Shown piece by piece: positions 36,945 through 45,408 of a stretch of 64,000 nt of DNA; positions within the stretch are counted from its first letter, which is position 1, and each line of letters starts with the position of its first letter. The position numbers were made by a program, and so were the translations under genes. The notes under the pieces are model-generated. The model ran no database searches. It was not told where the DNA came from and saw only the letters and a program-made list of their open reading frames with translations. This stretch comes from Promethearchaeota archaeon (lineage in GTDB: Archaea; Asgardarchaeota; Lokiarchaeia; Sigyniarchaeales; SOKP01), in assembly GCA_016839555.1 (NCBI GenBank), contig JAEOUA010000011.1, positions 1 to 64,000 on the forward strand, written 5' to 3'.

Positions 36945-38009
36945 TTAGAAAGCATATTTTTTCCTAACTTTATTAATCACTTTGGTGGTTCTTTGTAGTA
37001 ATTCAAAAGCAAGCTGAGGAGGACTCCATGAAGATACTCCACAATCAGGCCCCACAAATTTCAACCGATCTTTATAATGCCCTAGTGCAAATTTAAGATT
37101 TTTTTCTATAGTTTCTTCAGAATCGATTAGGAGACGCTTGCCTTCAAAGGATTTCAATTTATCTTGAGGAGTTCCTGCATCTAAAGCTTCTGCTGTGATG
37201 TTATCTATATTGGTTCTTGTGATTCCAACTCTGATAAATTTATCATAATTATCAAATTCTCTTTTCGAAATAATATTTGAATGATCTCCGGCATATTCAC
37301 ATGTGATAACCTCAATATTTTTACTCTGTAGAGCTATATCAGCGTGATTGAGTGTATGAAGATGGATTTGAGTAATACAATTTATATTTTCTAAAGATTT
37401 ATCAAAAATTGCAATTAAATCATCTTTAGACACATTAAAAAGATCCACGAATCCAAAAGAAGGTTCATCAATAGATATGGTTGAGGTATTGATAAATTTA
37501 TCATTAAAAATGGAATTTTTTAGGAACCTATTAACTGTCTTAGAATAATTTAATGCTAAGTCTTTATATAACGTAAAGGAATGGTCTTTTATATATAGTT
37601 CAATCGGACCTGTTATACATAGCTTAATATTTAATGGCTCTCCAGTTTCATTAAAATAGTCCTTGGCAAATTGCTGCAATATAAGACTTTCGGAAATAAA
37701 TGCCTTATCCTTTTCAATAAGCCCAGGCTCTGTTTCATATTCTTTTAGGGGCTTTAAAAATTGAGTATACATATCCATATGCTGCGGATAATTAATGATT
37801 TCTACTCCAGCCTTCTGTTTTAACTTAAAAGATTCCAAAAAGGGATTAATGTAATAATTTTTAATTCCTTGATTTTCATAGACATCTTTAACGCTACTAT
37901 TAATTAAGGCTTTATAAGCGGTCCAATAAAATCTCTGAAATACTTCTCTATCAATATTTTCTGGCAGAGGAAAACTGCCTACATCGTCGTATAATAGAAA
38001 ATCCTTCAT
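36945..38009 (-). CDS. Core methionine synthase (MetE-like catalytic domain)
   Basis: The 354-residue product matches only the C-terminal barrel of MetE, the archaeal core-MetE form. It has DDVGSFPLP at the start, DEPSFGF in the middle, the zinc-region IHLHTLNH, an acidic CEYAGDHS segment and the last ligand in GPDCGVSSW. Where MetE has His-x-Cys, this protein shows HLHT, so the zinc set is altered. Core-MetE proteins transfer a methyl group from a corrinoid protein to homocysteine. It lies between two ribosomal protein genes. Confidence 0.82.
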   Translation of the reverse strand: MKDFLLYDDVGSFPLPENIDREVFQRFYWTAYKALINSSVKDVYENQGIKNYYINPFLESFKLKQKAGVEIINYPQHMDMYTQFLKPLKEYETEPGLIEKDKAFISESLILQQFAKDYFNETGEPLNIKLCITGPIELYIKDHSFTLYKDLALNYSKTVNRFLKNSIFNDKFINTSTISIDEPSFGFVDLFNVSKDDLIAIFDKSLENINCITQIHLHTLNHADIALQSKNIEVITCEYAGDHSNIISKREFDNYDKFIRVGITRTNIDNITAEALDAGTPQDKLKSFEGKRLLIDSEETIEKNLKFALGHYKDRLKFVGPDCGVSSWSPPQLAFELLQRTTKVINKVRKKYAF

Positions 38010-38286
38010 TTCATTTTAATTATAATTCAATAATAATATAAATTATATCACTAAATATTTTATCCAAAAAAAGCTTAAACAAATAAATCCAATAATTATT
38101 TATATTGCTTTTACATTAGAAGCGGAAGAAATTCATTCTCTTTCTTTTTGCTTGAGAAAACCCGAAATTGGAATAAAAATAAATTTATAATTCAACTCTA
38201 AATAATGCTTTTATAAAAAATATTTCAAGAGAAGGAGTTTAATTCTATAAAATTGAGATTAGAAGAACAGATTAAATCAATTCTTT

Positions 38287-38568
38287 TTAGACTTGCTGGA
38301 GCTCGAATCTTTTCACACGATAGGATTTTCCATAATGCATTTTTCTGCATTCAGAACATTCAAAAAGAAGCAAGGTCTTTTTGTTTATTTTGGCGTTTTT
38401 ATGAAAGATCTCTTTTGGAAAACTCCCGTAACCCTTTTTTTTTCGCTCTACTCTTCTTCTACCTTGATTTAGCATCCGCTCTTTTCCCTTTTTATAAATA
38501 CTTACAGTATGTTTCGTGTGTTTGAAGCAATATGGACAGTAACGATTAACTTCTTTTGGATATTTCAT
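38287..38568 (-). CDS. rpl44e: Ribosomal protein L44e
   Basis: The product begins MKYPKEVNRYCPYCFKHTKH and has a second CSEC pair near residue 76, the four-cysteine zinc site of L44e. The basic middle (GRRRVERKKKGYGSFP) is typical. At 93 residues it is of normal length. It belongs to the large ribosomal subunit. A plus-strand frame over the same bases is its antisense shadow. Confidence 0.93.
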   Translation of the reverse strand: MKYPKEVNRYCPYCFKHTKHTVSIYKKGKERMLNQGRRRVERKKKGYGSFPKEIFHKNAKINKKTLLLFECSECRKMHYGKSYRVKRFELQQV

Positions 38569-38751
38569 TGTTTGCTTTCTTATTAATTCTTTTTACAAAT
38601 TATTATTTAATAGTATAATGAGCATAATTTTAAATTCTTTTTTATTTAACATAATCTTTAAGAAGGTAAGGAAATTTTAATAACAAAGAATTTAAAACTT
38701 CCCACAAACATAAAGATTAAGAAAACAAAATAATAAAAATAAAATTTTAAG

Positions 38752-39669
38752 ATGTTTAGGGAGAAGTTTAAAGAAGGGATAATTTCAGCTCGAGATTTTA
38801 CCAGAGAAGATATTGAATATCTTCTTAAAAGAGGACACGAAATGATGGAAGTCCAGAGCTCAGATATTCTTTCAGGAAAAATATTAGCTACATTATTTTT
38901 TGAACCTTCGACTAGAACACGGTTAAGTTTTGAATCAGCTATGCACCGTTTGGGTGGGAAAGTTATTGGATTTCAATCTGAAGATGTATCATCGGTAAAA
39001 AAAGGTGAAAGTTTAGCAGATACAATTAGGACAGTTCAGAGTTATTCTGATATAATTGTTATTCGTCATCCTATGGAGGGGGCTGCCAAAATGGCTACAA
39101 GATTTGCTGATATTCCCATAATAAATGCAGGTTCCGGGAGCAAAGAGCATCCAACACAAGCACTTTTAGATTTATTAACCATTAAAGAAGAATTAGGCAG
39201 ATTGGATGGATTAAATATTGGAATTATGGGAGATTTAAAATATGGCCGAACAGTTCATTCACTTGCAATGTTATTATCAAATTTTGAAGTTAATCTTTAT
39301 TTTATAAGCCCTAAGGAATTACAAATGAGAAATAGGTATAAACAATATTTAATTCAACAAAGAGAGGTTAAATTTAAGGAAATTACAAATTATAGAAAAA
39401 TTTTAAATGTTTTAGATGTTCTATATATGACACGAATTCAAAAAGAAAGATTTGTAGATATGGAAGAATATGAGCGTGTTAAGGATTTTTATGTATTTAA
39501 GAAAAAAGATTTAAAGCAAACACAACCTCACTTTAAATTAATGCATCCATTACCTCGAATCACGGAAATCCCACCTGAAATTGATAAATCTGAAAAAGCA
39601 ATCTATTTCAAGCAAACCAATTATGGATTACACATGCGAAAAGCTATCCTTGCTGAACTTTTATCTTAA
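38752..39669 (+). CDS. pyrB: Aspartate carbamoyltransferase catalytic subunit
   Basis: The carbamoyl-phosphate-binding motif FFEPSTRTRLSFE near residue 47, then SEDVSSVKKGESLADTI, HPTQALLDLLTI near residue 127 and HPLPRITEIP near residue 260 identify PyrB. It makes N-carbamoyl-aspartate in pyrimidine synthesis. No pyrI regulatory subunit follows, unlike in many archaea. The length of 305 is standard. Confidence 0.95.
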   Translation: MFREKFKEGIISARDFTREDIEYLLKRGHEMMEVQSSDILSGKILATLFFEPSTRTRLSFESAMHRLGGKVIGFQSEDVSSVKKGESLADTIRTVQSYSDIIVIRHPMEGAAKMATRFADIPIINAGSGSKEHPTQALLDLLTIKEELGRLDGLNIGIMGDLKYGRTVHSLAMLLSNFEVNLYFISPKELQMRNRYKQYLIQQREVKFKEITNYRKILNVLDVLYMTRIQKERFVDMEEYERVKDFYVFKKKDLKQTQPHFKLMHPLPRITEIPPEIDKSEKAIYFKQTNYGLHMRKAILAELLS

Positions 39670-39742
39670 TATGAATTAATAAGAGCTATATTATACGAGC
39701 CGTGCTTTATTTTTTTTAAGTAATTTCTTATGGCTTATTTTA

Positions 39743-41716
39743 TTAACTACAATTAAACTTAAAAGCGGGCAATTTAAAATCTAAAATTTGGTCTATGATA
39801 AAGTTGAGATTCTTAGATGTTTTTTGATCAAAATTAATTTCAAATAATGACCCTCCATCTAAAAAATCACTAAATTTTTTATAAAGAGCCATTTTCTGTT
39901 TCAGAGTTAAATTAGTATCTTCTCTTATTAAATTATATGAAGTAGGATTTAATTGAGTAGTATGATAGGTATTATTTCGATCGTGAATATAATTAAGAAA
40001 ATTTTCGTTATGAGGTTGAGTTAAGCAAAAATTTTCATTTTCTTTACGGTTCTCCTCAGATATTTTTTTATTTATAAATTTTAAGATATTCAGAGCAAAT
40101 TCTTGACTTTCCTTCATTCTATCAAGTTCAATTCCACAATGATAATTAACTGCCATATTTAACCCAATAAAACTAATTGATTTAATTGCTTCATTTAATA
40201 AATCATCTGAATTCAAATTGTTGTATTGTTTACAAATATCACTCCATTCGTTTAACTTGTTCAATTTTTCTTTTATAAAATATTCCTTATAAGAAAATAA
40301 TTCAAAAACAGAATTGAGTCGATTTTCTAAGCTTGTAAAAAATAACTCATCATCTTGTTTTGCTTCTAAAGATAATTCATATAAATCGACAAAAATTTTA
40401 TCTAATATAATTTTTAATTGGCTTATTATATTTTTTTCATTTATATTCAAATTAATAAGCTGTGAATTTAAGAAATTGGATTTTCCCCTAAAAAAAATAA
40501 GATTATTAATAAAATCTTTCTTAAAATAATTTAAAAATCTTGTTAACCTCTCTTTTCCACCAAATTGAGTATAATCAATAAAGAGTAAAGCTGGGCTATT
40601 TTCTTGTCTACAGTTGCTTCCCATATAATCATAAAAACTCTTAATAATATTAGGATAAGAATTGAATTTGAATGGTTCTTCAGAAGGAAGAAGACTTTGT
40701 TTTAAATCAATTCTAATATTTAATTTTAAATTCGAGTTATTATGCAAAAAATGTAGATGAGACCATAAAAAATTCATATAATAATTGAAAGAATTACTAT
40801 TTTTATCAAAACAATTTAATAACTCATCAAAATCTATCATTAAAAGCTGATCAGAAAAACAGGAACTAATTTTAATAAGATTGTTAAAAAAAGGGAGGAT
40901 TTTATGTACCCCCATATCTTTTTCTGATGGAATAAGATTATTCTTAAATAAAGGGATTATATTAACATAAATACTTAATGGTTTTAATGCCCAATAATTT
41001 AAATGTAATAATATAATTTTTCTGGATAAATATAAATCTGCCAAATGTTTAGGCAGGAGATTTAGTAAAAGGAATTGCTCGGAGACTTCTGACCCCAGTT
41101 TATTTATAAATTCGTTTGGATTAATAAGAGCACTATTAAATAATTTAAAAGTGTCATAGGGTGGAACTCCTAATCGAGTTAATTTATGACGGACTTCTTC
41201 TAAACCTTCTTCTACTAATATAACATTCACGAATTCTCTGATTAATGGGGTTGTCAAATATTCTATGTTTGTTTGAGATAATCTCTTTTTTACGATATTT
41301 GCTATTTTTTCTGCTAAAAAAGTATTAAGATTTGCCTCTCGAATTAAAAAATTTTTTACTTTTTTAATATCAAATGGCTCAGTAGAATATTTCGAAGTAC
41401 GTATGACACGCGGCTTATTTGAACCAGAAAGAATGCTTTCTATGGTCAGAATTTCTTTTAAAATCTTTCTTCCTAATGCTGTGATAAGATATCCTTGCTC
41501 TTGTGAGGAGTATTTTATTAATTTCGCGTCTTTTAGTGTGTTTAAATGATATGATAGATTTATAGAATGCGGATCACGGGCTAATTCTTTTTCAATCTCC
41601 GAAAACATCAGACTTCTATTAGAGAGAGATAATGCTTTTAATACATCCAATCTGATTGTCTGACCCAATGTTTTCAATTGCTTTTCTAAAAGTGTCGGAA
41701 TTCTGTCGGATTCCAT
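39743..41716 (-). CDS. Winged-helix regulator with ATP-cone and degenerate anaerobic RNR (NrdD)-like domain
   Basis: Residues of about 1-95 form an ArsR-like winged helix (LSYHLNTLKDAKLIKY, then GYLITALGRKILKEIL). Residues of about 100-195 form an ATP-cone (TEPFDIKKVKNFLIREANL, later EEGLEEVRHKL). The rest resembles anaerobic ribonucleotide reductase: LPKHLADLYLSRKIILLHLN matches the NrdD region before its HxHD, and TLKQKMALYKKFSDFLDGGS resembles the late NrdD helix. No RVxGY glycyl-radical loop or C-terminal zinc site is present, so it cannot be a working reductase. I infer a transcription regulator sensing (d)ATP, analogous in logic to NrdR. Confidence 0.75.
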   Translation of the reverse strand: MESDRIPTLLEKQLKTLGQTIRLDVLKALSLSNRSLMFSEIEKELARDPHSINLSYHLNTLKDAKLIKYSSQEQGYLITALGRKILKEILTIESILSGSNKPRVIRTSKYSTEPFDIKKVKNFLIREANLNTFLAEKIANIVKKRLSQTNIEYLTTPLIREFVNVILVEEGLEEVRHKLTRLGVPPYDTFKLFNSALINPNEFINKLGSEVSEQFLLLNLLPKHLADLYLSRKIILLHLNYWALKPLSIYVNIIPLFKNNLIPSEKDMGVHKILPFFNNLIKISSCFSDQLLMIDFDELLNCFDKNSNSFNYYMNFLWSHLHFLHNNSNLKLNIRIDLKQSLLPSEEPFKFNSYPNIIKSFYDYMGSNCRQENSPALLFIDYTQFGGKERLTRFLNYFKKDFINNLIFFRGKSNFLNSQLINLNINEKNIISQLKIILDKIFVDLYELSLEAKQDDELFFTSLENRLNSVFELFSYKEYFIKEKLNKLNEWSDICKQYNNLNSDDLLNEAIKSISFIGLNMAVNYHCGIELDRMKESQEFALNILKFINKKISEENRKENENFCLTQPHNENFLNYIHDRNNTYHTTQLNPTSYNLIREDTNLTLKQKMALYKKFSDFLDGGSLFEINFDQKTSKNLNFIIDQILDFKLPAFKFNCS

Positions 41717-41956
41717 TATAATTTTCTTAGGATAATATAATTAGAAATATATCTTATGGAATAATATATGTCTTAATTATATAAAAATTTACTCATCAAA
41801 ATACTATGTCAATAATGCTAATAATATCTCGGTGATATTATAGAATCATTATAAAAATATTTGGGAAAGAATGAGTAGTTGAAAATATAAAATGGAAATT
41901 CTTTCAAAAAATGGTATTATCTAATCTATATAAGAATTTGATAAAAAAAGATTAAT

Positions 41957-42571
41957 TCAGCGAGCAGATAAAGCTATACGTTCGACTTCATCTTTTTTCT
42001 TCACTGCTTGGGATTGCTGACTATTATTAGCAGCAGCAATTAATTCTTGAGCAACATTTTCCGCGAAAGGTTTAATATTAGCATGACTTTTTTTCCCAAT
42101 AGCTTGGACGAGGTATTTTATTGCTAAATCTACTCGTCTCTGAGGCGCTACATCGACTGCTGAAGAATAAGAAATGCCTCCCATAGCAATTCGGGTCACT
42201 TCCTCGCGGGGAGCACTGTTAGATATCGCATAAACCAAAATTTGTATTGGGTTTTTTCCTGTTTTTAATTCGATAAGCGAAAATGCATCTTTTATTATAG
42301 TTAGAATATGATTCTTTTTACCAGAATGATAAGAACTCTTATGTCCCTTGATTTTTGATCCCATAAAACCTGGTGCTAATAATCGATTTATTAATCTTTC
42401 CACTATCGATACTTTTTTAGTTTTCCAAAAGGTCTTTTTATCGTGTCTCCCACAGCTATGAGGTATTATGACTGGGGTTAAATTTATATATCTTTCGAGC
42501 GTCCAATCTGGAATTTCAATGTTTTCAAATGACCATTTATTAAATAGTTTAATTTCACTTTTTTCTGCCAT
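41957..42571 (-). CDS. rps7: Ribosomal protein S7
   Basis: The product contains the S7 landmarks TPVIIPHSCGRHDKKTF, ERLINRLLAPGFMG and APREEVTRIAMGGISYSSAV followed by QRRVDLAIKYL. The length of 204 fits archaeal S7. It is the last gene of the RNA polymerase/ribosomal cluster, 5 bases after rps12. It binds 16S rRNA in the small-subunit head. Confidence 0.95.
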   Translation of the reverse strand: MAEKSEIKLFNKWSFENIEIPDWTLERYINLTPVIIPHSCGRHDKKTFWKTKKVSIVERLINRLLAPGFMGSKIKGHKSSYHSGKKNHILTIIKDAFSLIELKTGKNPIQILVYAISNSAPREEVTRIAMGGISYSSAVDVAPQRRVDLAIKYLVQAIGKKSHANIKPFAENVAQELIAAANNSQQSQAVKKKDEVERIALSAR

Positions 42572-42576
42572 GATAC

Positions 42577-43005
42577 TTACCTTATTGGTTTTTCTTTTAT
42601 TCCTTTCACTAGTGCATCAAGTGATACTCCGTTCACTTTTATGACTTTCCAGCGTACACCCGGAAGGTCTCCTACAGAACGGCCTTTTGCACCTCCAATA
42701 CCCTCAACAATAACACGATCATGCTCATCAATGAAATTAAGCGCACCATCTCCCGGTAAGAAAGCAGTAATTCCCTTTCCGTTCTTCCTTAATTGGACTC
42801 TCACACATTTTCTAATTGCAGAGTTTGGTTGTTTAGATTCGCGTCCCACTTTTTGAAGGACAATCCCAGATGCTTGAGGAGCCCCTTCTAAAGGATCAAC
42901 TCTTTGTTTTAACTTCAATTTCTTTCTTTTATATTTTGTTTTTGACCAGCGCCATTTCTTACGATTTTCCTTTAATTTCCTTGCAGCATATAATCCTTTC
43001 GGCAT
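42577..43005 (-). CDS. rps12: Ribosomal protein S12
   Basis: S12 is recognised by [14 protein letters not shown] and the decoding-centre loop [14 protein letters not shown]. Archaeal features are the basic start [15 protein letters not shown] and the C-terminal [14 protein letters not shown]. The length of 142 is normal. It directs decoding accuracy in the small subunit. Confidence 0.96.
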   Translation of the reverse strand: MPKGLYAARKLKENRKKWRWSKTKYKRKKLKLKQRVDPLEGAPQASGIVLQKVGRESKQPNSAIRKCVRVQLRKNGKGITAFLPGDGALNFIDEHDRVIVEGIGGAKGRSVGDLPGVRWKVIKVNGVSLDALVKGIKEKPIR

Positions 43006-43173
43006 TTCACTACCACTAATATATAATATTATATTAAAATTTATAGCAAATAGTTCTAATATTTCTTTAAACTTAAAATTAATGGATTAATCTGAATTAA
43101 AATTCAAACTATATCTAATTCAACTTCATTTCTTATAATTTAAATATAAGTATAGCAAATGTGAAGTAATCTT

Positions 43174-43647
43174 CTAACTCCTAGTATCAATAATCACATT
43201 ATCTACATCGTAATGTCTCATTACCAGTGTCTTGGTTTTCCGAATCATACTGCCTTCTTTCCCTATCGCCTTTCCACGATCTTGAGGGCGCACTGAAATC
43301 ACAACCGTACGTTTATTGTTTTTACCTTCTTTGACTTCTATATTATTAACTTTAATGGAATTTTTAGTAGTATTTAATATGTATTTAATAAAACTTTCAA
43401 GATTTTCAGAAAAAGGTATCACATCTATCTTTTTTTGAAGCTTTGAGGTTAGATCTTTCACATGTTCTCCATCTCTCCCTATGGCCTTTCCCACATCTTC
43501 TTTCTTCACCAAGAAAATGATCACTTCATCAGAATCATCGGGTGCTTGATAAAAAATGCAGTCTTTGATAATTGCACCGCTGATATTATTGAACAGAGAA
43601 ATAAGTTCCATGGATTCTCGGTCCAATTTTATGTTTTTTTTGAGCAT
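43174..43647 (-). CDS. nusA: Archaeal NusA-like transcription factor
   Basis: The 157-residue product has two KH domains: VGKAIGRDGEHVKDLTSKL near residue 72 and RGKAIGKEGSMIRKTKTL near residue 128. Archaeal NusA consists of just these KH domains and lacks the bacterial N-terminal and S1 parts. The place between rpl30e and rps12 is conserved in archaea. It probably binds nascent RNA during transcription. Confidence 0.92.
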   Translation of the reverse strand: MLKKNIKLDRESMELISLFNNISGAIIKDCIFYQAPDDSDEVIIFLVKKEDVGKAIGRDGEHVKDLTSKLQKKIDVIPFSENLESFIKYILNTTKNSIKVNNIEVKEGKNNKRTVVISVRPQDRGKAIGKEGSMIRKTKTLVMRHYDVDNVIIDTRS

Positions 43648-43728
43648 TTTAAAATAATATTTTGAAATTTACAATTAAATTTTAATTTCTGTTTTCTTTT
43701 AATATTTTTCTTTTTTACACTTCAGATC

Positions 43729-44100
43729 CTAATTTTTTTTACTCTTTAACTGTTCCAATGCGCTGTCCCCATAATCATAAATTCCCAATATTGAAATCAT
43801 ATACGGTTTTGCTAAGGCTAACCCTAGATCCCAACTGGATCCTTTATATTTATAGATAAACATCTCATCCTCTAAAAGATTATTATAGTAATTGATTTCA
43901 CTCAAAATTTCTTGAGGGCAGTTATTGGCAACGATAATCATTTTATACTTATTTTCTCTCAATTTTCTAAGTACTTGATTCTTGCCATGGATGATCTCTC
44001 CGGTTTTAAAGGCGACTTTAATATTGGTATCGACATCAAAGACTTTTTTCTTTTTCCTTGATAAGTCAATATCCATTGAGTCTTTTTTCTTTTTTGCCAT
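43729..44100 (-). CDS. rpl30e: Ribosomal protein L30e
   Basis: The core has the L7Ae/L30e fold: VAFKTGEIIHGKNQVLRKL then KMIIVANNCPQEI and the terminal region after DLGLALAKPYMI. A lysine-rich N-terminal tail of about 25 residues is longer than usual. The gene lies in the standard place after rpoA2. The family binds kink-turn RNA. Confidence 0.9.
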   Translation of the reverse strand: MAKKKKDSMDIDLSRKKKKVFDVDTNIKVAFKTGEIIHGKNQVLRKLRENKYKMIIVANNCPQEILSEINYYNNLLEDEMFIYKYKGSSWDLGLALAKPYMISILGIYDYGDSALEQLKSKKN

Positions 44101-44176
44101 AATTATTAAAAAACTCTGAATTATAATAAGATTTGTAAGTAAATAAAAAAATGATTTGTTATTTTAATTTTTAATG

Positions 44177-45385
44177 TTACTTCTCTTTCTTTTTTCGGTT
44201 TAATAATTGAAGGTTCTGATCTAAATCCATTGTAATCTCAATTCTACCTGTCCCTATGGGACAAACTTGCCCAACGATAACGTTCTCTGGGATACCTAAT
44301 AGGCGCTCTTCCTCTCCATAAATCCCCGCATCTAATAATTGATTAACAGTAACTTCAAATGCTGCTCTTGCAAAGACGCTACTTTTTGAGCCAGAAATTC
44401 CATGCCTCCCAATTGATTGAATGGTACCCGTCTTACACATTGAGTCTGCCAGGATGAGTAAATGCCTGCTATCCACATCTAGTCCTTGTTGTTTCAGCAC
44501 ATTAGTTGCTTCCTTAATAATTAAACTTCTCGCTGCTTCAATACCAAACAATTTTTCTACTTCATGTAGATGATTTGAGACCGTTCGTGTGGGATCTACG
44601 CCTTCAATTTGTATAACCCCAGTTAGATTTGTTCCTTCAGTCTTAATAATCCATTCTTTTTCGTTTTCTGAAGGAGTTAATAATCCACGTTTTATTCCTC
44701 TTACTCCTTTTACTACTTTTTTGAGGATCTTTTCTCGTAATTTTTGAAGTTGTTGCAAATCTTCAATTTTAGGGTCTATAATGATCTTGTTTCCCTCTCT
44801 TTCAATGGTTCCTTTCTTTTTATATCGCCTTAATAGCTCGGGGATTTCATCGATATCAATTCCTTTTTTTTCGCATATTTCAGGGATTAAATTAATTACA
44901 ATATTCCAATTCACGAAATCAAGATCCACTTCTGAACTGATTTGTTCGATACGTAATTGTTCGATACGATTATGAACCTTTATCGCTTCTTCTTCACTTC
45001 CTCGATACTCATCGGTTAAATAAATATTCATATTAGGGGTGGAAGGAAATCGTCTGGCATCAACGATCTCAATTAATCGCGGGAGCCCTTGAGTCACAGA
45101 GAACTCCTCTACACCTGCGTAGTGGAACGTTCTTAGGGTCATCTGGGTCCCCGGCTCGCCAATGGACTGCGCAGCAACCGTTCCCACGGGTTCCGAAGTC
45201 TCCACAATAGCATTCATGTAATTAATAAAAACCTTATTAAGAAAATAGTCCAGTTGTTCTTCTTCTAATGGTTCTTCCTCTGATTTAATTTTTTCTCGGA
45301 TTCTTTCAATTAAATGTACCGGAATTCCATCTTCATATAATTCTTTTAACTTTTTTTCTAACATTTCTGATGATACTTTTACCAT
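44177..45385 (-). CDS. rpoA2: DNA-directed RNA polymerase subunit A''
   Basis: This is the C-terminal part of the largest RNA polymerase subunit, a separate gene in archaea. [20 protein letters not shown] and [17 protein letters not shown] contain the trigger loop and bridge-helix neighbours. The frame is open to 45436, inside rpoA1, but the ATG at 45385 ([13 protein letters not shown]) matches usual A'' starts and has GGTGTG ahead of it. It assembles with A' and B. Confidence 0.95.
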   Translation of the reverse strand: MVKVSSEMLEKKLKELYEDGIPVHLIERIREKIKSEEEPLEEEQLDYFLNKVFINYMNAIVETSEPVGTVAAQSIGEPGTQMTLRTFHYAGVEEFSVTQGLPRLIEIVDARRFPSTPNMNIYLTDEYRGSEEEAIKVHNRIEQLRIEQISSEVDLDFVNWNIVINLIPEICEKKGIDIDEIPELLRRYKKKGTIEREGNKIIIDPKIEDLQQLQKLREKILKKVVKGVRGIKRGLLTPSENEKEWIIKTEGTNLTGVIQIEGVDPTRTVSNHLHEVEKLFGIEAARSLIIKEATNVLKQQGLDVDSRHLLILADSMCKTGTIQSIGRHGISGSKSSVFARAAFEVTVNQLLDAGIYGEEERLLGIPENVIVGQVCPIGTGRIEITMDLDQNLQLLNRKKKEK

Positions 45386-45408
45386 AAGATACACACCTTT
45401 GTTGTTTA

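Noticed and set aside
38253..38525. 90-codon plus-strand frame
   Set aside because: Exact antisense of the L44e gene, which is clearly coding.
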